Below, piece after piece: positions 34,570-43,825 of a stretch of 64,000 bases of DNA; position 1 is the stretch's first letter; every line of letters starts with the position of its first letter. Where the stretch lies: assembly GCA_002709405.1 (NCBI GenBank), contig PAQV01000078.1:1-64000 (forward strand), read 5' to 3'. The notes below the pieces were generated by a model. That model worked only from the letters and a program-made list of their open reading frames with translations, searched no databases and was not told the DNA's origin. This stretch comes from Paracoccaceae bacterium (GTDB lineage: Bacteria; Pseudomonadota; Alphaproteobacteria; Rhodobacterales; Rhodobacteraceae). The position numbers and the translations under genes are program-made.

Positions 34570-37500
34570 CTAACCCTTCCAGTCCATCTGACCGCGATAG
34601 GTCAGGACCAGGTTGATCCCGATCAGCTTCTTCGGGTCGATCCGGCCGTTGTCCAGCAGCACCGGCGGAACCTTCTTCAGGTCGAACGCAATACGCCGCT
34701 CCCCGGTGAGCACCTGTTCCAGTGGCACTGGCTTGTCCAGTTTCGGCATCGCAAAGCCCACGCCCCCAAAGTCAAGCGCCAGCGTGCCGTTGGTGCCATC
34801 GTCGAGCACCAGGTCGGCAAAGCCGGCCCGGGCCGGCAACTTGACGCCCTCGGCCAAGGCAAGCTGTACCACCGCCCCGGACACCTCGGGCTTGCCGACA
34901 TGCGGCGGCACGATGCCTGCCGGCACGGCGAACCGGATGGCCTGGGTTCCTTCCTGGACAGTCGACAGAAAAGCCGTCCAGGCCGTCGGGAACATCTGCG
35001 CCAGCGGCAACAGCCCCCCGCCGTCCCGCGTCTTCAGCGCCGGGTTGGCAGTCACCTGATCGCGGAAGCCGTCCCCGCCGTCGAAGGCGCGATAGCGCAG
35101 CGTCACGATCACGTCGCTGATCGCGTCGAAGTCGAAAAGGTTGGTTTCGCGCGGCAGCGACAGGCGCCACGAGGACACTGCGCCGGTGTTCTCGAACGGC
35201 AGATAGCGGGCATCGCCGAAATTCAGTTCGAACACCCCGCTATCCGAGGTACCGCGCGACAGCGCCACCTTCTGGTTCGGCCACCAGTCGCTGCGCAGGC
35301 TGCCGGCGGGCGGCACCGCGCCACCCTCGAGCAGGAAGGCCACGGCCGCCGGATCGGGTTTCAGGACGACCTGATTGCTCAACTGTGTCAGTGTCGCCTT
35401 GAGATTCTGATAAGGGCCCACGACCGCCGGAATCGTGACAGAGACGGACGCGATGCGCCGCATGTAGTGACCCGGGTAATCCAGGTCGAACAGCCGCTCC
35501 GGGAATGCGAACTGGCACACCCCGGTCGTCTTCAGTTCCAGCAGCGCCTTGGGGTCCAGCTCGCTCAGCGGGATCGTGCGCTCGATCTCCATCGGCCGCT
35601 TGTTCGCCTCCAGATACGCCGCGTCCAGCCGGTTGATACCCATCATCAGCTGCTCGCCTGCGGTCAGGCCCTGGTGCAGGCTGTCCCAGGTGCCGCCCTG
35701 CAGGATCCGGTCGGTGCGGCCAAGCTCGAACTGGTACGCCCGCTCGGCCTGCGCGGCCAGCTGCGTCGCCAGGGCGTGGGCGTCAAAGAACACCGTCGAC
35801 AGGCGCTTGGCCATCCAGGAATAAAGCTGTTCGTTGGTGAACTTCCTTTGGAGCATCGCATCGACCGCGCCGGCATTGGCCAGCCGCACCTTCTGCGCCT
35901 CCAGCTCGGCTTGCGCGATATCAAGCCGGATGGCGTTGAGCGCGATGTTGTTCTCCGCCTGGGCCAGGTCGTAGTCGGCGATTGTTTTCTGGTTGGTCCA
36001 TTCCTGCTCTCGCCGGTCGTATCCAGCGATCGTGAGGCTGCGCTGCGCGACGAAGTTGGAAATGGTACTACCGATCTCGAACGCCCCGGCGACCGCCGTC
36101 AATGCGTTGCCGACCTGCTGGCCGCCATAGGTCATCGCGAAGGGCGAACCGACCTGCGGCACCGCATAGCCGATCGAGGCGGCGGTGCGTGCAACCACGG
36201 CCAGGGAGTTGAACACCACGGCCGCCGTCATCGCGTCGAGGTTGGTCTGCTCGCCCGAATTCAGCTCCTCGCTGATCAGACCCTGATAATACTCCCGCCG
36301 CGCCATAGCGCCGTCGCGCGCGGCGGACAGTCCCGCCTGTGCCGCGATCAGATCCTCGACCTGCCGCTCGCGAATACCGACGGTCAGGTCCTGGATCGCC
36401 ACCTCCTGCCCGGCCCTGAGCGCCGAGAGCGCCTCCGCATCTCGCTTCTCAAGCGCCGACAACACGGCCGCGCCGAAGCCCGACACGGTCGCGACCAGAC
36501 CGCGCGCCTTCTCTATCATTACGCCGAAGCGGTAGTTCGGGATCGCGGGCTCGGCCAGGAACCCACCGGCACCTGCCACGCCACCGGCGGCGGCGGCCTG
36601 CTGCAGGGCGCGCGGATCGATCGGCGGCGCAAAGAGCGCCAGGGTGCGCACCACCCCCTCGATGTTCATGCTGTGGCGGATCTTGAATAGTCGGTCCTCG
36701 ACCAGATCCCAGTAGCCGATGAACTCGGCGTTCTCGGGCACCTGGAAATAGCTCGAGATGTCGTTGAACGGCGCATCCGACAGCTCGGCCGTCGCCAGTC
36801 CGACCGGCCCGTTCTCGATGTCGATGTAGAACTGCGGCACTCCCAGGACCCGGTACGTCGACGTCTCGTCGGGAGGAATATCCCAGGGCCGCGACACCGT
36901 CGCGGACCGGCTCGCGCCGTCGTAGCTGTCTATCATCCGGATCTGGCCGCCGCCCGTGCCCCCGGTGATCTGCAGCGTCAAAGTGTCGTAGAATCCGTCC
37001 AAGTCAGAGGCATTGGCCCCCATCACCAGCGTCGTCCTGGTCCCGCCGGCCGCCGTGCCGCTGGTATCGTAGGCCTCGGCAATCTCGTCGTAGCTCAGCG
37101 GCTTGCGCCGCGGAAACGGCCCCAGGTCGTCAGGGCGCGGCCCCAGCAGGCTTTGCGCCAGGTTATAGAGGTTGGTCGCCTGCGTGATGCTTTCGCGGGT
37201 GTCCTGCGTGAACAGCTGGTCGCCCCACCCGATCAGGTTGTCGATGTAGCGCATCACCGTCGTTTTCGCGTAGGCCCCCGGGCGCAGGCGCGCAATTGCG
37301 TCTGGGTCGAACGGGGTGTCGTTGTAGGCCGCGATCTGTGCGCGGTCGGTCAGGATCTCGACCAGGGTCTGCAGCGTCATGTTCCGGAAGGGGCGGAACC
37401 GCCAGTACCGGTCCGAGGGCGACGGGGCATCCCTGTCATCGGACGCAGTGGGATCAAAGATGTACTCGTACCACAGCTTCGCCTCCTCGAAGCGCTGGTT

Positions 37501-40500
37501 GGCGTTCAGCCGCTGCGCGACGAGAGAGACGTTGTGGTAAAACAGCTCCCAGAAATAGAGCCCCATCGCTCCGTTGAAATCCATCGTGTCGGCGGGAAGA
37601 TGCGCAGTATCCAGCGCCGGTCCGGGCTCGGTCCCGCCCTTGGTGTAGAACCGTGTGAAGGGCTGCTCTCTCATCTCCTGGGACGACAGGTCTAGCAGCG
37701 CGTCCAGCCCCTTGCCGAAGAGGATGGCGTTAAGACGGTCCACCACCGAGGTCGACAGGCGCGCGAAACCGTACTTTACCTCGTTCGGGTTCACCACATG
37801 CATCGAGTACCGGCCTGCCGCGGCGATCCAGTTGTCGGCAGAGAACGCGCTGACCGGGAACGGCGACAGGGTGACGATCTCGGACAGCGGGCGCAGGCCG
37901 GGCTGCGTTGCGCGGGCCAGGAAGGTCTCGCTTTCGGTGCCGAAGATCGTCCAGCCCACCTGGTTCGCCACTTGGACCAGCGACGACGTTGCGCCGGGCA
38001 CGCTGTACAGGATCACCCGCCCGCCCGTCCCATCCGCCGGCGACAGCGCATAGCCCGGCGCGCTGTTGCCCCAGCAATTGTCGGCCAGCGCATCGTTCGA
38101 CACCCGGACATGCAGCAGCTCGTTGTTGCGATCGAGCTGCGCCCGGAACGGCTGGCGTGGAGGGCCGTCGGGGTTCTCGGCCCAATCCCAGTGCAACGAC
38201 ATCACCCGGCCCCGCGCCACCTCCAGCGTGTCGGTCATCATGAAGGCACCACCCATGCTGATGTGTCCGAACAGGCCGCCGGTCATCCAGGTCGGTGTGA
38301 TCAGAAACCGCCCACGCGACAGTTCGGACACGCCTGCGGCGTTCAGCGACGCCGCGTTCTGCGCCGCGATAAAGGCATCACGCTGCGGGTTCTCCAGGGG
38401 TTTCGGGTTGATCGTCGACGCGCTTTTGAGCAGATCCGCGTCCGATCCGAACAGCACCATGATGCGCTCGCGCCCATCCTGGCGCGGCGTGATCTCCAGG
38501 GTCAGGTCCGTCTTGGGCGTGGTCCATGCCCGGTCGACGGTAACCGTCTGGGCCTCGACCTTCAGAACGAGCCGCGACTCGTTGCCGACGGTGACCTTGT
38601 CGCCGATGTTCAGCTGACCTATGAAGGTGTCCGTCTCGTCCACGGGCACCAGCGACCCGGGCATCGAATGGGCCGCGGGATTCGCCGTGGTCACCTTGAA
38701 CCCGCACTCGTAAGGCTCGAATCCCGCGACCAGCGGATCGGCGGGCTGGATCGTGTAGCGCGCCGACCTCACAGACTCGGACCAGGCCTCGGTCACGATC
38801 AGTTCGACCTTTTTCGGATCGACCGCGTCGACCACCCGTTCCTGCCCGGCACAGCGGATCACGTCGCCCTTCTTGATCTCGCGTTGGAACATCGTTTCCT
38901 CGCCGTGGGCTATCACCGACCCCTTGTCGACGGTCAGCCGGCCGCTGCCGGTCAGGCCGCGGTCGATCTTCAGCGCATAGGGCGCGTGCCAGCCCAGCTG
39001 GTCCGGGTTGAAGAAGTTACCCCACCCGCCCTTGTCGATATCAGGCGTATTCCTCGACGGCGGCAGCGCCTCGGTCACGTGGTCCTCGATCAGGCTCTGC
39101 GGCTGGATCCACTTGCCGTTCGCCTCCTGGAACGAGAACCGCAGACTGGCCCGGCTGACCGACGTCGGTTTGGCCGTCCCATCTTCGACGAGAGACCCGT
39201 TTTCCGTTGTCAGCTCCGACCAGAACAGGAACGGCCGGCCGAACGCGTGTACCGGGGCGGCCGCGTCGGCGCTAATCGCCAAGTCCACCCGCTGCCAGGG
39301 AAACCAGCGTCCCGAGTCGGGCTCCCAGGTGCGCGTGTGATAGACGTAGGGCTCGGTCGCGGTCCGCCCGACCAGCATCAGCTCGGCCACCGTCCCGCCC
39401 TGGATCGGATCCTCTCGATGGTCCAGATAGCCCGAGCAATGGAACAGGTTCGCCAGCTGGCCCAGACTGGCGAAATAGCCCTCGAAGGCCTCCTTCACGT
39501 GCGCCGCGTCGACGGCGTTCTGCCCCAGTTCGTCCCGGAACGCCGTATAGATCGGCGACGCTCCCGTCAGCAGCTCCGGATCGACGTAGTTCTCGGGGTA
39601 AAGGAAGATGCGGCGGTTCGCCTCCCACACGCGATACGCACCCAACCAGGACCACCAGGCGGACGGGATCGGCACATCGTCCACCCCGGGCTCCAGGTTC
39701 AGCCGTACCCGCTGCAGATAGCTTTGCAGCGATGCGATGCCTTGGGCGATGTACGAGATGTTGTCGACCCCACCTTCCTGCACGTCGATAAGCAGGTGGT
39801 TCGACAGGTCATCAGCCGTGCGGATGAAGTTCAGATCCGTCGTCTGGCCGTAATGCCAGATCATGTAGCCGACGAAGGCCGTGCGCCGCTCTGCCAGCAA
39901 CTCGCCCTCGACCTCGCGATCCGCGGTGTCGAACGCGGTCGCGCCCAGCCGCGCCGCCATTGCGGCGCCCACGGCGCGCGACGCCGTCTCGTAGGCCGCC
40001 CAGACCTTGGCGCGCTGGCTCCTGACACCCTTCAGTTGCAGCTTCGAGACGTCCGCCACGGCACAAATCCCGTCGAGGTCCATCCTCGCCGTCGCGCACA
40101 GATCGAACACGCGGGCCAGCGCCAGGACCCCCGCCAACGTCTTCTGCGGCTCGGGCTTCTGGCCGGATGTCGGCCAGAAATCGGCGATCAGCGTCTCGAT
40201 CTGCTCGGCAGGCCAACCTGTTAGCGACGCCAGCGCCTCGACATCCGTTCCGACGCAGGCCGGACCGTCCACCGCGATGCCGAACCAGCACCGCAGCAGC
40301 ACGTCGTTCACGTCGCCCAGCTGCCGCACCAGCCGCCCGAACGAGGCCAGGGCCAGGATATCGGAGAGACCCGGTTTTCCCACGTCCGCAATCCCGAAGA
40401 CCTCGCCGGCGGCAAGTACCGCCTCGACCCGCCGGTCCGTGAAATCGAGAGCGTCGAACAGGATGCACAGCCGCGACAGCAACGCCACGGCCGAAGTGAT

Positions 40501-43152
40501 CACCGCCAGAACCCCGGTCCCCGGCGTCAGCAGCGCCGCGACCAGCGCGAACGCGTTGTTCTTGCCCGAGGCAAGCGGCAGCAGCGCATCGATCCGCGCG
40601 GTCCCGACATCCAGCAGATCCGCCAGCCCGGTCGCGGCCTGATTGCGCTGCGCGGCCCGCGCGGTGTCGAGCGTCTCCCTCACAGTCCCGATGTCGCCTC
40701 GGGTGCGATCCAGAACCTCGGCCACCCGGGCGCGCATCTCCGCCGCCTTCGGATCACCGGCAAACAGGAATTCCAGATCCGTGCCCCGCTTCCAGCCAAC
40801 GGCCAGCAGGCTGCTCTTTCCCGGTCCGGGCTCCAGATAGCCCTTGTCGCGCAGCGCATCGATCGCCTGGCCCGATTGGGTGGCGTCGATCAGCGCCTCA
40901 GACACGAACGCGGTCCGGGCGAGCGGCACCAACGTGGAAATGTCCTTGAACCTGGACGCAGGTGTCAGGACCAGGCCGATGGCCGAGATCTGCTTGGCCT
41001 TGACCAGCCCGCGATGGATCGCATCCGCCCGCTCCGCATCGATCGTGCCGGTCCGGAAGTCCTGCGGCACAAGGCGCAGGCTCTGCCCGGCCTCCGCCAG
41101 CCTCGCGTTCAGGTTGGTCAGCGTTTGGACCTGATAACGCGTCTGCACAGACGAGGCCGCCTGCCCCGTCGCCACGTAGCGCAAGGTCGCGGCGTCCATG
41201 GCCACCGCCGCCGCGTCGGTGGCGGTGGCCAGGATCTCGGTCACCGTCTCCGGCGTGAAGCGCACGGCGTTTTGGGGCGGCGTCGTTGGCGGGCTCTTGG
41301 GGTAGTACATCAGCCCCAGCAACGAATAGAGACCGTCGAGCCCGGCCCCCGTCAGCCCGGCCAACCGCACCAACCGGTACATCAGGCTCAGGCTCGCCAG
41401 CGTCAGGTCCAGCGTCTTGCCCTTGGCCCCGGTCAGGGCCTGCACGTACCCCGCCAACACCGTCAGCTCGTCGCTTGAGATACCAAGCGCCGCGGTCAGG
41501 CGGTGGCGGAAGGTGGTGTCCGGTTCCTCCTTGCCCGCGATCGTCCAGACGTAGGTCTCGTTGGGATGCAACCGCGCGCTCGGCCCGTCCAGCAGGCGCG
41601 GGTTGTTGAAGACCCGATCGAACAGGTCCGACGGTACCGGGCCGTCGCCCTTCCCGTAGGGCTTCGTATCGTGCCAGAGCGCCGTCAGCTCGTCGCGTGG
41701 AAGTTGGGTGGCCCGCGCGAGCGCCATGGTCGTGTCGAGCCCCCTGATCGTACCGGGCTTCAGCACATCCGCCCCGGTCGCCTTCATTGCCCAGTCGAGG
41801 TCCGCGAAGCCGCCCGGAACATGCGGCTCTAGCCGCAGGAAGCGGTTAATTCTGTCCCAACGCTTGACGCTGGTGTTTACGATCTTCTGGAACGGCTTCT
41901 TCGGATCGCTCTTGTCGATGACGATGGCCATCGCCGGAAGGCTCTCGCCCGTCGCATTGATATAGAAGTGGTCAGGTACGCCGTCAGCCTGCTCCGCTGG
42001 GCTGGTGCCCTGGGTCAGAAGCTCGGTCAGGTCGGATCGGGTCAGCCCGGTCTTCTCCAGGAACGTCGAGACTGTCGCAAGATCGTCCAGGTCCGCTGCC
42101 GCGGTCAGGCCGAAAGCGGTCTTGAGCTGCGGCACCGTCTGCTGCGGCGCGATCAGGATCTCGTAGAGCTCCGGCCCCAGCCCCAACCCCGCCCGCGCAA
42201 CAGCGATCCGCGACGTCCTCGCGGTCCCGCCACCCGGCGGCGCATCAAACGCCGCATAAACGGACCGGAGTGTCGTGCCAATGCGCTCCAGCCGCCGTGT
42301 GATTGCCGACAGAGGCTCGTTGAAAGGCAGGCCGAAGGGATAGACTGCGCCCGCGACGACTTCCTCCGGTGCCGCCTTGCCCGAGGCCGTCTTGACCGCT
42401 CCGCCCAGGATCTCGGTCACGATCTGAAGGTACGGCCTCAGCGTCGTCGTGTTGTCGCAGTCGAGCTTCCGCATGAAGAGGTCTGGCCGGCGCGCGCGCA
42501 GTTGCAACTGCTTGGGGATCTTGTTGCGCGCGGTGATGTAGGTGTCGATCACCCGCATCACGTCGAGGAAATAGGCCCCGGGGCTGAAGATCGTATTGCA
42601 GTCTTCGGTGTCGAGGTAGTTGAGCGCCCCGAACAGGTCTTGGTAACTCGGCACCGCCTCCAGGACGTTTACGGCCTCGTCGGCGATGTTCTGGGTCGGC
42701 ATCGATCGGGCGTAGGGCGCGGCCAAGTTTGCGCGGAACCCCTGCACGGTGTTCAGCGCCGCGTTGCGCCGTCTGAGGGCACGCGCGTGAAGCTCCGCCG
42801 CCGCTGCGTCTCCGCCAGGCATCGCCGCACCGACGTCCGCGACGAACGCGGTCGGCGCCTTCTGAGCAATCTGCACCGCCGAATGATACCCGGCCTCCTC
42901 GAGCGCGCGGATCACCGCGGCCTCGCGTCCGTCGGCGAAGTCGCCGTCCGGTGCACAATCCCCCGCATTGGCCGCCTCCAGCGCCTCGGGCGAGCTGACC
43001 AGACGCATCAGCCTCTGCCGCACCCGCACTTGGTCGAGGCTGACGCCAAGCGGCAGACGTTCCGCCAGCGCCTCGGTGTCCGCCGCGTTCAGGAAATCGT
43101 GTCGGTAAAGTCGGACGGGCCCATACGCAGCGACAAAGTCATCGAGGCTCAT
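34570..43152 (-). CDS. Tc toxin TcA subunit (TcdA-like)
   Basis: The 2860-residue pore and receptor subunit of the Tc complex; family members form pentameric injection channels. A VRP1/TcA N-terminal region includes RRPDLFMRKLDCDNTTTLRP near residue 225. A neuraminidase-like module starts near 1170 (RRIFLYPENYVDPEL). Beta-rich inserts follow near 1400-1530 and 2020-2090. Long channel-forming helices span about 2250-2480, and the TcB-binding C-terminus has YPGHYMRRIASVSVTIPAVV near 2557. ATG 43152 is chosen because GGAGG lies about ten bases upstream. It is longer than the roughly 2500 residues of TcdA1, mostly through the inserts. There is no signal peptide, as usual for Tc proteins. It is followed directly by the TcB-TcC gene. 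Confidence 0.93.
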   Translation of the reverse strand: MSLDDFVAAYGPVRLYRHDFLNAADTEALAERLPLGVSLDQVRVRQRLMRLVSSPEALEAANAGDCAPDGDFADGREAAVIRALEEAGYHSAVQIAQKAPTAFVADVGAAMPGGDAAAAELHARALRRRNAALNTVQGFRANLAAPYARSMPTQNIADEAVNVLEAVPSYQDLFGALNYLDTEDCNTIFSPGAYFLDVMRVIDTYITARNKIPKQLQLRARRPDLFMRKLDCDNTTTLRPYLQIVTEILGGAVKTASGKAAPEEVVAGAVYPFGLPFNEPLSAITRRLERIGTTLRSVYAAFDAPPGGGTARTSRIAVARAGLGLGPELYEILIAPQQTVPQLKTAFGLTAAADLDDLATVSTFLEKTGLTRSDLTELLTQGTSPAEQADGVPDHFYINATGESLPAMAIVIDKSDPKKPFQKIVNTSVKRWDRINRFLRLEPHVPGGFADLDWAMKATGADVLKPGTIRGLDTTMALARATQLPRDELTALWHDTKPYGKGDGPVPSDLFDRVFNNPRLLDGPSARLHPNETYVWTIAGKEEPDTTFRHRLTAALGISSDELTVLAGYVQALTGAKGKTLDLTLASLSLMYRLVRLAGLTGAGLDGLYSLLGLMYYPKSPPTTPPQNAVRFTPETVTEILATATDAAAVAMDAATLRYVATGQAASSVQTRYQVQTLTNLNARLAEAGQSLRLVPQDFRTGTIDAERADAIHRGLVKAKQISAIGLVLTPASRFKDISTLVPLARTAFVSEALIDATQSGQAIDALRDKGYLEPGPGKSSLLAVGWKRGTDLEFLFAGDPKAAEMRARVAEVLDRTRGDIGTVRETLDTARAAQRNQAATGLADLLDVGTARIDALLPLASGKNNAFALVAALLTPGTGVLAVITSAVALLSRLCILFDALDFTDRRVEAVLAAGEVFGIADVGKPGLSDILALASFGRLVRQLGDVNDVLLRCWFGIAVDGPACVGTDVEALASLTGWPAEQIETLIADFWPTSGQKPEPQKTLAGVLALARVFDLCATARMDLDGICAVADVSKLQLKGVRSQRAKVWAAYETASRAVGAAMAARLGATAFDTADREVEGELLAERRTAFVGYMIWHYGQTTDLNFIRTADDLSNHLLIDVQEGGVDNISYIAQGIASLQSYLQRVRLNLEPGVDDVPIPSAWWSWLGAYRVWEANRRIFLYPENYVDPELLTGASPIYTAFRDELGQNAVDAAHVKEAFEGYFASLGQLANLFHCSGYLDHREDPIQGGTVAELMLVGRTATEPYVYHTRTWEPDSGRWFPWQRVDLAISADAAAPVHAFGRPFLFWSELTTENGSLVEDGTAKPTSVSRASLRFSFQEANGKWIQPQSLIEDHVTEALPPSRNTPDIDKGGWGNFFNPDQLGWHAPYALKIDRGLTGSGRLTVDKGSVIAHGEETMFQREIKKGDVIRCAGQERVVDAVDPKKVELIVTEAWSESVRSARYTIQPADPLVAGFEPYECGFKVTTANPAAHSMPGSLVPVDETDTFIGQLNIGDKVTVGNESRLVLKVEAQTVTVDRAWTTPKTDLTLEITPRQDGRERIMVLFGSDADLLKSASTINPKPLENPQRDAFIAAQNAASLNAAGVSELSRGRFLITPTWMTGGLFGHISMGGAFMMTDTLEVARGRVMSLHWDWAENPDGPPRQPFRAQLDRNNELLHVRVSNDALADNCWGNSAPGYALSPADGTGGRVILYSVPGATSSLVQVANQVGWTIFGTESETFLARATQPGLRPLSEIVTLSPFPVSAFSADNWIAAAGRYSMHVVNPNEVKYGFARLSTSVVDRLNAILFGKGLDALLDLSSQEMREQPFTRFYTKGGTEPGPALDTAHLPADTMDFNGAMGLYFWELFYHNVSLVAQRLNANQRFEEAKLWYEYIFDPTASDDRDAPSPSDRYWRFRPFRNMTLQTLVEILTDRAQIAAYNDTPFDPDAIARLRPGAYAKTTVMRYIDNLIGWGDQLFTQDTRESITQATNLYNLAQSLLGPRPDDLGPFPRRKPLSYDEIAEAYDTSGTAAGGTRTTLVMGANASDLDGFYDTLTLQITGGTGGGQIRMIDSYDGASRSATVSRPWDIPPDETSTYRVLGVPQFYIDIENGPVGLATAELSDAPFNDISSYFQVPENAEFIGYWDLVEDRLFKIRHSMNIEGVVRTLALFAPPIDPRALQQAAAAGGVAGAGGFLAEPAIPNYRFGVMIEKARGLVATVSGFGAAVLSALEKRDAEALSALRAGQEVAIQDLTVGIRERQVEDLIAAQAGLSAARDGAMARREYYQGLISEELNSGEQTNLDAMTAAVVFNSLAVVARTAASIGYAVPQVGSPFAMTYGGQQVGNALTAVAGAFEIGSTISNFVAQRSLTIAGYDRREQEWTNQKTIADYDLAQAENNIALNAIRLDIAQAELEAQKVRLANAGAVDAMLQRKFTNEQLYSWMAKRLSTVFFDAHALATQLAAQAERAYQFELGRTDRILQGGTWDSLHQGLTAGEQLMMGINRLDAAYLEANKRPMEIERTIPLSELDPKALLELKTTGVCQFAFPERLFDLDYPGHYMRRIASVSVTIPAVVGPYQNLKATLTQLSNQVVLKPDPAAVAFLLEGGAVPPAGSLRSDWWPNQKVALSRGTSDSGVFELNFGDARYLPFENTGAVSSWRLSLPRETNLFDFDAISDVIVTLRYRAFDGGDGFRDQVTANPALKTRDGGGLLPLAQMFPTAWTAFLSTVQEGTQAIRFAVPAGIVPPHVGKPEVSGAVVQLALAEGVKLPARAGFADLVLDDGTNGTLALDFGGVGFAMPKLDKPVPLEQVLTGERRIAFDLKKVPPVLLDNGRIDPKKLIGINLVLTYRGQMDWKG

Positions 43153-43489
43153 GTGCCACTCGCCTCCGACTAAACTGGCGCAACCACACCGATTACGGCG
43201 GGCGCACAACAGACCCCTTTGTTCTGCAAACGTATCATACCCAAGGACATCGGCCAAGACTTGGAGGCCCCCCGGCAACCTCGCCTTCTGCTGGTTCCAG
43301 GCTCACGGGCAATGCAGAAGGCGCTTTATTGTCGTATTGGGGGGACTTTGTGCTGCTTTCAGTGAGGCCCGCCTTTGGGGTCTTTCGGAGGCATGCGGGC
43401 TGACGCCGCCCGTCGAGCCATAACCACCGCCTCATGTTGCAGGCCATGTCGGCGGGCGTACCGGTTGTCGGGACACGAGCGGTGCTGAT

Positions 43490-43700
43490 TATGCGGACGA
43501 CAAGGCCCATGTGCGCGCGAGGTGAGGCCGTGCTCCAGATCGGAATGATTATGGACAGATGCAATTTGCTGCAGGCTTCGCATCCGCCTGAAGCGACGCA
43601 TTGCCCGTTCTCGTCGTGAGCATGGCAAGTGAGAATTCTCGGCCTGGGTGTCGAGCCAGTGTGGGGTTTCTTGCCGCTTCGCAGTTAGGATATCCCTCCG
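43490..43700 (-). pseudogene. IS6-family transposase remnant, C-terminal part
   Basis: The minus-strand frame gives RQETPHWLDTQAENSHLP, then RRERAMRRFRRMRSLQQIAS and LTSRAH, matching the C-terminal third of the intact transposase, including the catalytic Glu region (RGENSHQPFRRRERAM). It is frameshifted upstream. It lies between the toxin locus and the hydrolase gene, in the same orientation as the remnant on the other side of the toxin locus. The stretch 43153-43489 carries the TcA leader; I see no gene in it. Confidence 0.82.
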
Positions 43701-43825
43701 TGATCCCGTGGGCCCGACGAGGATCAGTCCGGGCAAGCACCATGGCGTGACACCGGGTAGCGGGGCTTGTGCGGGGGCGGCGCAGGGTGCAGACCGGAGC
43801 AGGATCAAACCAGGAAGGCAGGGTC

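Noticed and set aside
37798..40224. Long + strand open frame opposite the TcA gene (about 808 codons), and similar ones at 5568-7889, 53494-55980 and 29094-31277
   Set aside because: These are GC-rich antisense shadows of clearly coding minus-strand genes. They are full of Arg/Gly/Gln/His with no domain pattern, while the opposite frames give recognisable families.
43200..43250. Promoter for the Tc operon with a TATGAT-like -10 on the minus strand
   Set aside because: No acceptable -35 hexamer at the right spacing; too weak to annotate.
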